A stretch of 64,000 nucleotides of DNA from Streptomyces sp. TBY4 (lineage in GTDB: Bacteria; Actinomycetota; Actinomycetes; Streptomycetales; Streptomycetaceae): positions 124,001-188,000 of the forward strand of contig NZ_JANAVF010000010.1 in the NCBI RefSeq assembly GCF_024213195.1. The letters run 5' to 3'. A model generated the notes under the pieces. The model was given only the letters and a program-made list of their open reading frames with translations, was not told where the DNA came from and ran no database searches. Below, one piece after another: positions 32,527 through 40,185 of the stretch. How positions within the stretch are numbered: the first letter of the stretch is position 1; each line of letters opens with the position of its first letter. The translations under genes and the position numbers were made by a program.

Positions 32527-33483
32527 TCAGGGCGTTGCCATGTGCAGCCGCAGGGTGAAGCCGTCGTCCTCGGCCCGGACCTCGACCAGGTCGCAGAGCT
32601 GGTGGATCATCCACAGGCCGCGGCCGCCGTGGGGGGAGGCCAGGGAGGGGCGGCGGCGGCCCGCCAGGGGGTCGGCCAGGCGGCCGCCGTCGCGGATCTC
32701 GGCGACGACTCCCGCCCGGGCGCCGCCGGCGGCCCACAGGCGCAGCGTGCCCTTCCCGCCCCCGTGGGACAGGGAGTTGGCCGCGGCCTCGCTGACGGCC
32801 AGGACCAGGTCGCCGCGGCGCGCCGCGCTCAGAGCGGTCCCGCGCGCCCAGGCGTCGGCGTACTCGCGCACCTCGGCCAGCCCTCCGTGGGCGTACGCGA
32901 ACCGGGGCACCTCGTTCCCGGGTTCGGGCAGCGGCAGGTTGCAGTCCGCCGAGACCCGCGCCGCGTCGGTGTACGCCGGGCTCGCCAGGTCCAGGCCGCC
33001 CTCGATGAGGGTGGGGTGCGTGCGCCGCGCGTCGGCCAGCACGCCGGGCGTCAGCGCTCGTACGTCGTACGGGCACAGGATCGTGGCGGGCCGGCCGGCG
33101 AAGGCCGTGTTGATGAGGGCCTCGTGCCGGGTGGCCTCCAGGACCTCGGCGGGGGAGCGGCCGGGCCAGATCGGCTCTCCGACGATCCGGACCGCGCGGC
33201 TGACGTGCAGGTCGGCGAAATCCTGCAGTCCGGCCAGGATGCGGCCGGGATTGCGGCCCAGCTCGGTCATGTCCGTCCAGGTGACCGCGGCCGCGTTCCC
33301 GCCGAGGCTCTCGCGCAGGGCGTCCAGGTGCGGGCCCGGGACGGCGACGAGCACCGGTTCGCCGGCGGACACGGCGGTGCGGACGAAGCCGCCCACGCCG
33401 GCCACGTACGCGTCGAGGTCCTGGTAGAAGAGGGCGGGGTGGACGAAGGCCCCGGGCCCGGCGGGCTCAGGAACAGTGATCAT
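32527..33483 (-). CDS. MEDS-domain sensor fused to anti-sigma ATPase
   Basis: The 318-residue protein has an N-terminal MEDS (DcmR-like sensory) domain, about residues 10-165 (FVHPALFYQDLDAYVAGVGGFVRTAV...). A C-terminal HATPase_c_2 domain follows, with N-box LAVSEAAANSLSHGGG and G-box PHGGRGLWMIHQLCD. The architecture is typical of actinobacterial sensory anti-sigma regulators. Its ATG overlaps the stop of the STAS gene (ATGA), so the two are translationally coupled and probably form a kinase-substrate pair. Confidence 0.9.
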   Translation of the reverse strand: MITVPEPAGPGAFVHPALFYQDLDAYVAGVGGFVRTAVSAGEPVLVAVPGPHLDALRESLGGNAAAVTWTDMTELGRNPGRILAGLQDFADLHVSRAVRIVGEPIWPGRSPAEVLEATRHEALINTAFAGRPATILCPYDVRALTPGVLADARRTHPTLIEGGLDLASPAYTDAARVSADCNLPLPEPGNEVPRFAYAHGGLAEVREYADAWARGTALSAARRGDLVLAVSEAAANSLSHGGGKGTLRLWAAGGARAGVVAEIRDGGRLADPLAGRRRPSLASPHGGRGLWMIHQLCDLVEVRAEDDGFTLRLHMATP

Positions 33484-33830
33484 GCTGCGACCTCCAGCGC
33501 GGCGCATTCGTCCGGGAACATCTGCACGACCTTGCGGAGCGAGTACGGCGGGTCGTGGAGCAACAGGCGTTGCCCCTGTCCCTTGAGGGCGGTCGCCGCC
33601 CGTACGAGGGCGGCGACCGCGGCCGTGTCCAGGAAGACCACGGCGGACAGGTCGAGGTGGACGACGGGGCCGGGAATCCCGGTCACGACGCCGAGCGCCG
33701 CGGACAGGCACTGCCGGGTGTCGAGGTCACAGCTGCCGCTCAGGCGCGCGCCGGGACGGTCCTGCCACGGCCGGGCGGTGAGCGGCGCGCACGCGTCCGC
33801 TCCCGCCTCCGCGCCGGATGGAGAGTTCAT
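33480..33830 (-). CDS. STAS domain anti-sigma factor antagonist
   Basis: The 116-residue protein has a SpoIIAA/RsbV-like fold (LDLSAVVFLDTAAVAALVRAATALKGQGQRLLLHDPP). The usual phospho-acceptor position D-[ST]-x-G reads D-T-A-A, so a threonine is present but the following Gly is lost. It starts 9 nt after the sigma-factor stop and overlaps the MEDS-ATPase start, giving a sigma/anti-anti-sigma/anti-sigma operon. Confidence 0.9.
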   Translation of the reverse strand: MNSPSGAEAGADACAPLTARPWQDRPGARLSGSCDLDTRQCLSAALGVVTGIPGPVVHLDLSAVVFLDTAAVAALVRAATALKGQGQRLLLHDPPYSLRKVVQMFPDECAALEVAA

Positions 33831-33839
33831 GGTCCTTTC

Positions 33840-34766
33840 CTACACTGCGAGCATGCCTTCGCGCAGCCGTGCCAGCGTCCGGGACAGGATGCGGGAGACC
33901 TGCATCTGGGAGACGCCGAGTGCGGCGCCGATCTCCGCCTGGGTCTTCTCCTGCCCGAAGCGCATCCGCAGGATGAGGCGGTCGCGTTCGTCCAGCTGCT
34001 CCAGCAGGGGGGCGAGGGTGTGGAACTCCTCGAAGAGCTCCATGCCGGGATCGACGGCGCCGTGGCGCTCCGCCGCCGGCCGGGCGCTCCGGCCCGCTGC
34101 GGGCGACGCGTCGCCGTCCGCGGGAGTGGCGTCGAGGGAGCTGCTCGTGTAGCCGTTCGCGGCCACCAGCCCCTCGATGACCTCCTCCTCGGACAGCTCC
34201 AGGTGGAGGGCGATCTCCTTCACCGTCGGCGCCCTGCCCAGGACGTCGCTCAGGGAGTCCTGGGCCTTGGCCAGTTCCGTACGCAGCTCCTGCAGCCGGC
34301 GCGGTACGTGCACGGCCCACGTGGTGTCGCGGAAATAGCGCTTGATCTCACCCGTGATGTACGGGAGGGCGAGGGTGGAGAACTCGACCTCGCGCTCCGT
34401 GTCGTAGCGGTCGATGGCCTTGATCAGGCCGATGGTCCCCACCTGGATGACGTCCTGCATGTCGAGACCGCCGCCGAGCACCCGGGCCCGGAAGCGCCGC
34501 GCGGCGAACTGGACGAGGGACAGGTTCATTTCGATGAGCGTGTTGCGCGTGTACTGGTACTCGCGCGTCCCCTCCTCCAGCGTGCGCAGCCTCGCGAAGA
34601 AGAGCCGCGAGAGCTCCCGGGCGTCACCGGGCGCCATCTCCCGGGCGTTCTCGACCCGGTACAGGTCCGCGTCCTGCGTGGGCGCTCCCGCGGACTCCGG
34701 GTCACACGTGGGTACTTCAGCGTCTGCTGCACGCATGGGGCCTACAACGGTGGCCGAGCGATACAT
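33840..34766 (-). CDS. SigB/SigF/SigG-family RNA polymerase sigma factor
   Basis: The 308-residue protein starts at an ATG at 34766 with GGGAGGGAG 8 nt upstream. Region 2 is LDMQDVIQVGTIGLIKAIDRYD...STLALPYITGEIKRYFRDTTW. Region 3 includes VPRRLQELRTELAKAQDSL and APTVKEIALHLELSEEEV. Region 4 is LDERDRLILRMRFGQEKTQAEIGAALGVSQMQVSRIL. It belongs to the general-stress/sporulation group of sigma factors controlled by partner switching. A low-complexity Ala/Asp/Pro linker of about 35 residues separates regions 3 and 4. First gene of the operon. Confidence 0.95.
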   Translation of the reverse strand: MYRSATVVGPMRAADAEVPTCDPESAGAPTQDADLYRVENAREMAPGDARELSRLFFARLRTLEEGTREYQYTRNTLIEMNLSLVQFAARRFRARVLGGGLDMQDVIQVGTIGLIKAIDRYDTEREVEFSTLALPYITGEIKRYFRDTTWAVHVPRRLQELRTELAKAQDSLSDVLGRAPTVKEIALHLELSEEEVIEGLVAANGYTSSSLDATPADGDASPAAGRSARPAAERHGAVDPGMELFEEFHTLAPLLEQLDERDRLILRMRFGQEKTQAEIGAALGVSQMQVSRILSRTLARLREGMLAV

Positions 34767-35001
34767 GGTGGCCGCTCCCTCCCGATTGACTGACGGCTGC
34801 CGGGGGCGCTTCTGCCCCGTCCGAGAGGGTCTACACACTTCGAGGCACGATCCTTCCCCGGAACGGCGATCCCGGCGGGCGCCCGCGGTCGGCAACGGGC
34901 CGGTGCCGGTCCGGTGTCGGGCCGGGAGTCTGCGGTGCCGGAGCCAGGAGCAGGCATACTCCCTGGGAAGAACGTACGACTGACGATCCGGGGAGGCGGA
35001 C

Positions 35002-35346
35002 ATGGCCGGAGCAGGGGACGGATACGGGCAGAACGTGGTCGGGGACGGCTACCCGGCCGGGGCCGGCTGGGTGGTGGTGGCCCGGGGAGAACTGGACCAG
35101 GACACCCTGGTTCCTTTGGAGGAGGCCCTCACCGAGGCGGCGGGGCTGCACCCGCTGGTGATTCTGGACGCCGGTTCCATCACCTTCGGGGACTCCTCGT
35201 TCCTGAACCTGCTCCTGCGGCTGCACCACCTCACGACCCTGCGGATCGCCGCCCCCGGCGAGCAGTTGCGGCGGCTGTTCGCGGTGACCGGAGCCGATAC
35301 GGTCCTGTCCCTGCACGAGAGCGTCGAGGCCTCCGCCGGGGTGTGA
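35002..35346 (+). CDS. STAS domain anti-sigma factor antagonist
   Basis: The 114-residue protein has a GGGGAGG ribosome-binding site. The STAS core is VVVARGELDQDTLVPLEEALTEA...LVILDAGSITFGDSSFLNLLLRL, with Ser in GDSS at the normal phospho-acceptor position, unlike the STAS protein at 33480. It is divergent from the sigma operon and convergent with the ATPase at 35378, which is its likely kinase. Confidence 0.9.
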   Translation: MAGAGDGYGQNVVGDGYPAGAGWVVVARGELDQDTLVPLEEALTEAAGLHPLVILDAGSITFGDSSFLNLLLRLHHLTTLRIAAPGEQLRRLFAVTGADTVLSLHESVEASAGV

Positions 35347-35377
35347 ACCCGCTCCCGGCGCCCGGCCGACCCGCAGC

Positions 35378-35833
35378 TCAGCCGGTGTCCGGCCCCTCGG
35401 CACGCGGGTGGTGCGGGTCCGGTCCGCCGCCGGGCCGGAAGCACGCGGTGATCGCCTTCCCGCCGTGGCACGCGTGGACGTCCAGGGAATCGGCCAGGGC
35501 GTTGACGATCCCCAGCCCACGGCCCGATGTGGCGCCCGCGTCGGTAGTGGGCTCCCGGTGACGGGGCAGCCGCGGATCGGCGTCCGCCACGCTCACGTGG
35601 AGGCAGCAGCCGTCCCAGGTCAGCACGAGGTGCGCGGTGCAGGCCGCGTGCAGGTGTGCGTTGGTGACCAGTTCGGAGACGCAGACCAGCACGGAGTACA
35701 CGGGGTCGGCCTCCGAACCGCTCCACGGCAGCGACGCCAGATGGCCCGCCGTCCACTCCCGCGCCGCCCGGACACCCTCCGCGACGGGAAACGACCGGGC
35801 CCAGCCCACAGCCTTGACCGCCATCCCCTTCAC
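35378..35833 (-). CDS. Anti-sigma-factor-type ATP-binding protein (HATPase_c_2)
   Basis: The protein is 151 residues from the GTG at 35833 (GGAG 8-9 nt upstream; an ATG three codons later has a GAAGGGG that is too close). The N-box is CVSELVTNAHLHA and the G-box region is GATSGRGLGIVNALADSLDVH. A Pro/His-rich C-terminus follows. It is the third GHKL anti-sigma-type protein in 4 kb and the likely partner of the convergent STAS gene. Confidence 0.9.
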   Translation of the reverse strand: MKGMAVKAVGWARSFPVAEGVRAAREWTAGHLASLPWSGSEADPVYSVLVCVSELVTNAHLHAACTAHLVLTWDGCCLHVSVADADPRLPRHREPTTDAGATSGRGLGIVNALADSLDVHACHGGKAITACFRPGGGPDPHHPRAEGPDTG

Positions 35834-36162
35834 CCCGTTTCTCCGTGGTGTGCGAGTATTGCCGGTTCGTCTACCCGGAAGCCGCCCGGTCACCCGGGGC
35901 TCGCCGAAGAGGGTTGTGCGGGGGCGAGTTCGGGACGGGAGCGGAGGGGCTCCCGACCACTTCCCTTTCCCGCAGGCGGGATGCGCTGTCCCCGGTGTGA
36001 TCGACCGTGCCTTATCGTCCCTTCGGCGGCGCTAGCCTTCACCGGACCGGTGGTGCGGCGAAGGCGGATCCCCGCGGTGCCGGGCGCATCGGTGCGCCCG
36101 AAGCCGGGGTCCTTCTCGTCCCGTTCGTCGGAATGTCGGTTTCGAGTGTGAGGTTGGGGCGG
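35834..36162. other. Divergent intergenic region upstream of the hybrid kinase
   Basis: No gene. It contains a 7-bp-arm hairpin (35936-35955) and a 13-bp palindrome CACCGGACCGGTG (36040-36052). On the minus strand a GGGT-N15-GGGTAG element lies about 50 nt before the ATPase start, resembling a SigB-type promoter. These readings are tentative. Confidence 0.4.
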
Positions 36163-39100
36163 ATGGCCGAGCGGGCGGGCACGGGTTCGGCGGGCGGGGC
36201 GACTTCGCTTCCGGGTGAGGGCGGAATCGGCGAGGCGGAGCTGCGCAGGCTGCTGGCCGGGCTGACCGCCGTACGCGACGGGGATTTCCGTACCCGGCTG
36301 CCCGACGCGGCGGACGGGCTCCTCGGGGAGATCGCCACCGTCTTCAACGGGATGGTCAACCAGCTGTCCCTGTTCACCTCCGAGGTGACGAGGGTCGCCC
36401 GCGAGGTGGGCACCGAGGGGACGCTGGGCGGCCAGGCCGACGTACCGGGAGTCGGCGGCGCCTGGCTGGACCTCACGGATTCGGTCAACTTCATGGCGGG
36501 AAACCTCACGGCCCAGGTGCGCTCCATCGCCCAGGTCGCGACCGCCGTCGCCAAGGGCGATCTGTCCCAGAAGATCACCGTGACCGCGCAGGGAGAGATC
36601 CTGGAGCTGAAGGAGACCATCAACACGATGGTCGACCAGCTGTCCGCGTTCGCCGGCGAGGTGACCCGGGTGGCCCGCGAGGTCGGCACCGAGGGCCGGC
36701 TCGGCGGCCAGGCGGACGTGCAAGGAGTCTCCGGCACGTGGAAGGACCTGACGGAGTCGGTCAACGTCATGGCCGACAACCTGACCGCCCAGGTGCGCTC
36801 CATCGCCGAGGTCACCACCGCCGTGGCGCAGGGTGATCTTTCGCAGAAGATCCGGGTGGATGCGCGGGGGGAGATCCTGGAGCTGAAGGAGACCATCAAC
36901 ACGATGGTCGACCAGCTGTCCGCGTTCGCCGACGAGGTCACCCGGGTGGCCCGGGAGGTCGGCACCGAAGGCAATCTGGGCGGTCAGGCCACGGTCCGGG
37001 GCGTCTCCGGCACCTGGAAGGACCTCACCGACAACGTCAACGTCATGGCCTACAACCTCACCGGTCAGGTGCGGTCCATTGCTCAGGTGGCCACCGCCGT
37101 CGCCCGTGGTGACCTCTCGCAGAAGATCATGGTGGAGGCGAAGGGCGAGGTCGCCGCGCTGGCAGGGGTCATCAACACGATGGTCGACACGCTGTCGGCG
37201 TTCGCCGACGAGGTGACCCGGGTGGCCCGGGAGGTGGGCACGGAGGGCCGGCTCGGCGGTCAGGCACAGGTGCCCAACGTGGCGGGCACCTGGAAGGACC
37301 TCACCGACAACGTCAATTCCATGGCCAACAATCTCACCGGCCAGGTCCGCAACATCGCCCTCGTCACGACGGCCGTGGCCAACGGCGACCTGTCCAAGAA
37401 GATCGACGTGGACGCCCGCGGGGAGATCCTGGAGCTGAAGACCACCATCAACACGATGGTCGACCAGCTCTCCGCGTTCGCCGCCGAGGTCACCCGCGTG
37501 GCCCGCGAGGTGGGCAGTGAGGGCCGCCTCGGAGGCCAGGCCGAGGTCGAGGGGGTCTCCGGCACGTGGAAGCGGCTGACGGAGAACGTCAACGAGCTGG
37601 CCGGCAACCTGACCCGTCAGGTCCGGGCCATCGCCGAGGTGGCCAGCGCGGTCGCCGAGGGCGACCTGACCCGCTCGATCACGGTCGACGCCTCGGGCGA
37701 GGTCGCCGAACTCAAGGACAACATCAACTCCATGGTCGGCTCGCTCCGCGAAAGCACCCGCGCCAACCAGGAGCAGGACTGGCTCAAGTCGAACCTGGCC
37801 CGCATCTCCGGCCTGATGCAGGGCCACCGGGACCTGGCCGCCGTCGCCGAACTCGTCATGGACGAACTGACGCCGCTGGTCGCCGCCCAGTACGGAGCCT
37901 TCTACCTCGCCGAGGACCGCCCCGGCGGCACCGCACTCACCCTCGTCGGCTCCTACGGGCGTTCCGCCGCCGAGCAGGGAGCCGCCTTCGCCCTCGGAGA
38001 GTCCCTCGTCGGACAGGCGGCCCGCAGCCGCCGGATCATCGCCACCGACCAGGTCCCCGCCGGCTACGTGATCTCCTCCGGGCTCGGCCACACCACCCCG
38101 GGCAGCCTGATCATCCTGCCGATCGTGGTGGACGACCAGATCCTCGGCGTGATCGAGCTGGCCTCCTTCTCCGCCTTCAACCCCGTCCACCGCGACTTCC
38201 TGGCCCAGCTGATGGAGGCGATCGGCGCCAACGTCAACACGATCGTGGCCAACGCCCGCACCGACGAGCTCCTCGGCGAGTCCCAGCGGCTGACCGGTGA
38301 ACTCCAGGCCCGCTCCGAGGAACTCCAGGTCCAGCAGGAGGAACTCCAGCGCTCCAACGCGGAACTGGAGGAGAAGGCCGCCCTCCTCGCCAGCCAGAAC
38401 AGCGACATCGAGGCCAAGAACCTGGAGATCGAGCAGGCCCGGCAGGAGCTGGAGACCCGCGCGCAACAGCTGTCCCTGGCCTCCACCTACAAGTCCGAGT
38501 TCCTCGCCAACATGAGCCACGAGCTGCGCACACCGCTCAACAGCCTCCTGATCCTGGCCCAGTTGCTCGCCCAGAACCCCGCGCGCAACCTCACCCCCAA
38601 GCAGGTCGAGTACGCGGGCATCATCCACTCCGCCGGATCGGACCTCCTCCAGCTGATCAACGACATCCTCGACCTGTCGAAGGTCGAGGCCGGCAAGATG
38701 GACATCAACCCCGAGCGGGTACATCTGCCCCAGCTCCTGGAGTACGTCGACGCCACCTTCCGGCCGATGACCACGCAGAAGAGCCTCGACTTCACCGTCA
38801 CCACGGCCCCCGGCGCCCCCGACGACCTGCTCACCGACGACTCCCGGCTGCGCCAGATCCTGCGCAACCTCCTGTCGAACGCGGTCAAGTTCACCGAGCG
38901 CGGCGGCGTCGAGCTCCGCATCGAACCGGCCGCGGCCCCCGAGATCCCCTCCGGACTCTCCCGGCGCGGTCCGATGCTGGCCTTCCGGGTGCGCGACACG
39001 GGCATCGGCATCCCCGAACAGCAGCTGGAGTCGGTCTTCGGGGCCTTCCAGCAGGCCGACGGCACCACCAGCCGCAAGTACGGCGGCACCGGTCTCGGGC

Positions 39101-40185
39101 TCTCCATCAGCCGCGAGATCGCCCAGCTCCTCGGTGGCGCCGTCACCGCGGAGAGCACCCCCGGCCAGGGCAGCACCTTCACCCTCTACCTGCCGGTCAG
39201 CCGCGCGGACTACGAGGACGCCTCCTTCGCCGACGCTCCTGCGGCGCTCCCGCCGGGAACCCCGTACCGAGCGGCGATGGGGCAGGCCGGCCGTCCGGGC
39301 GAGCCCGTACTCCCGGAACAGCGGCGGTCCCGCCGCCTGCTGGTGATCGAGGAGCGGACCAACGGGCTGCTCTCCCTCGTCGCCGAGAGCGCCGACCGGG
39401 ACTTCGCCCCCGGCCCCCGGGCGGCGGGGGAGCCGGGGGGAATCCACGTGGTCCACGCCACCGGTTCCCGCGAGGCGGCCGCGGCCCTGGCGGCGCACTC
39501 CTTCCACTGCGTCGTCCTGGAACTGGGCCTGCCCGACGGCGAGGCGCTGCGCTTCCTCGACGCCCTCGACGGAGACCCGGCCCTCGCCTCGCTCCCCGTC
39601 CTCGCCCACAACAACCCCCGGGTACGGGCCGACCAGGAGGAGGCCCTGCGCGGCCGGTCCGCATCGCACCGCGTGGAACTGCTCTCCAGCCTGGACGAGC
39701 TGCGCGAACGCATCGCGCTCCACCTGTCCGCCGAACAGCCGGGAGACGTCCTGCCCCTGGTGCAGGGGGACGCGCGCCGCAGCCACGCCGATCACGTGCT
39801 CGAAGGCGACCTGGCCGGACGCACCGTCCTCGTCGTCGACGACGACGCACGCAACCTCTTCGCCCTCAGCGGGGTCCTGGAGCTGCACGGCATGCGGGTG
39901 CTCCATGCCGAGGACGGCCGCAAGGGCATCGACGCCCTCGTCCGCAACGCCGGCGTCGACATCGTCCTGATGGACGTCATGATGCCCGAACTGGACGGCT
40001 ACGCCGCCACCGCCGAGATCCGGCGGATGCCGCGGTACGCGGACCTGCCCATCATCGCGGTCACGGCCAAGGCGATGCCCGGGGACCGGGAGAAGAGCCT
40101 CGCCGCGGGCGCCAGCGACTACGTGACCAAGCCGGTGGACGCCGACGACCTCATCGCCCGCATCCGGCGCCGGCTCACCCGGTGA
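36163..40185 (+). CDS. Soluble multi-HAMP hybrid histidine kinase
   Basis: From the ATG at 36163 (GAGG 9 nt upstream; an in-frame ATG at 36133 is possible) the protein has 1340 residues and no transmembrane helix. Residues ~25-520 are a HAMP stack with five near-identical ~92-residue repeats (each with VTRVAREVG[TS]EG). A GAF domain (~550-700) and a long coiled coil follow. HisKA carries His786 in NMSHELRTPLN; HATPase_c has N-box LLSNAVKFTE and RDTGIGIP. There are two receivers. The first is degenerate (Glu1120 for Asp); the second is intact (VVDDDARN, Asp1271, TKPVD). The stack recalls fungal Nik1 and Streptomyces OsaA-type osmosensor kinases. It is coupled to the downstream phosphatase gene. 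Confidence 0.95.
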   Translation: MAERAGTGSAGGATSLPGEGGIGEAELRRLLAGLTAVRDGDFRTRLPDAADGLLGEIATVFNGMVNQLSLFTSEVTRVAREVGTEGTLGGQADVPGVGGAWLDLTDSVNFMAGNLTAQVRSIAQVATAVAKGDLSQKITVTAQGEILELKETINTMVDQLSAFAGEVTRVAREVGTEGRLGGQADVQGVSGTWKDLTESVNVMADNLTAQVRSIAEVTTAVAQGDLSQKIRVDARGEILELKETINTMVDQLSAFADEVTRVAREVGTEGNLGGQATVRGVSGTWKDLTDNVNVMAYNLTGQVRSIAQVATAVARGDLSQKIMVEAKGEVAALAGVINTMVDTLSAFADEVTRVAREVGTEGRLGGQAQVPNVAGTWKDLTDNVNSMANNLTGQVRNIALVTTAVANGDLSKKIDVDARGEILELKTTINTMVDQLSAFAAEVTRVAREVGSEGRLGGQAEVEGVSGTWKRLTENVNELAGNLTRQVRAIAEVASAVAEGDLTRSITVDASGEVAELKDNINSMVGSLRESTRANQEQDWLKSNLARISGLMQGHRDLAAVAELVMDELTPLVAAQYGAFYLAEDRPGGTALTLVGSYGRSAAEQGAAFALGESLVGQAARSRRIIATDQVPAGYVISSGLGHTTPGSLIILPIVVDDQILGVIELASFSAFNPVHRDFLAQLMEAIGANVNTIVANARTDELLGESQRLTGELQARSEELQVQQEELQRSNAELEEKAALLASQNSDIEAKNLEIEQARQELETRAQQLSLASTYKSEFLANMSHELRTPLNSLLILAQLLAQNPARNLTPKQVEYAGIIHSAGSDLLQLINDILDLSKVEAGKMDINPERVHLPQLLEYVDATFRPMTTQKSLDFTVTTAPGAPDDLLTDDSRLRQILRNLLSNAVKFTERGGVELRIEPAAAPEIPSGLSRRGPMLAFRVRDTGIGIPEQQLESVFGAFQQADGTTSRKYGGTGLGLSISREIAQLLGGAVTAESTPGQGSTFTLYLPVSRADYEDASFADAPAALPPGTPYRAAMGQAGRPGEPVLPEQRRSRRLLVIEERTNGLLSLVAESADRDFAPGPRAAGEPGGIHVVHATGSREAAAALAAHSFHCVVLELGLPDGEALRFLDALDGDPALASLPVLAHNNPRVRADQEEALRGRSASHRVELLSSLDELRERIALHLSAEQPGDVLPLVQGDARRSHADHVLEGDLAGRTVLVVDDDARNLFALSGVLELHGMRVLHAEDGRKGIDALVRNAGVDIVLMDVMMPELDGYAATAEIRRMPRYADLPIIAVTAKAMPGDREKSLAAGASDYVTKPVDADDLIARIRRRLTR
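36381..37600 (+). repeat. 276-bp coding repeats of HAMP modules
   Basis: The VTRVAREVG[TS]EG segment recurs at about 36382, 36658, 36934, 37210 and 37486, exactly 276 bp (92 codons) apart. Neighbouring units are highly similar at DNA level, so unequal recombination could change HAMP number without a frameshift. Confidence 0.85.

Noticed and set aside
36161..36232. tRNA-like sequence: GGATGGCCGAGCGGGC resembles the 5' part of a tRNA-Ser/Leu
   Set aside because: No matching acceptor stem or anticodon arm follows, and the position is the start codon region of the multi-HAMP kinase.
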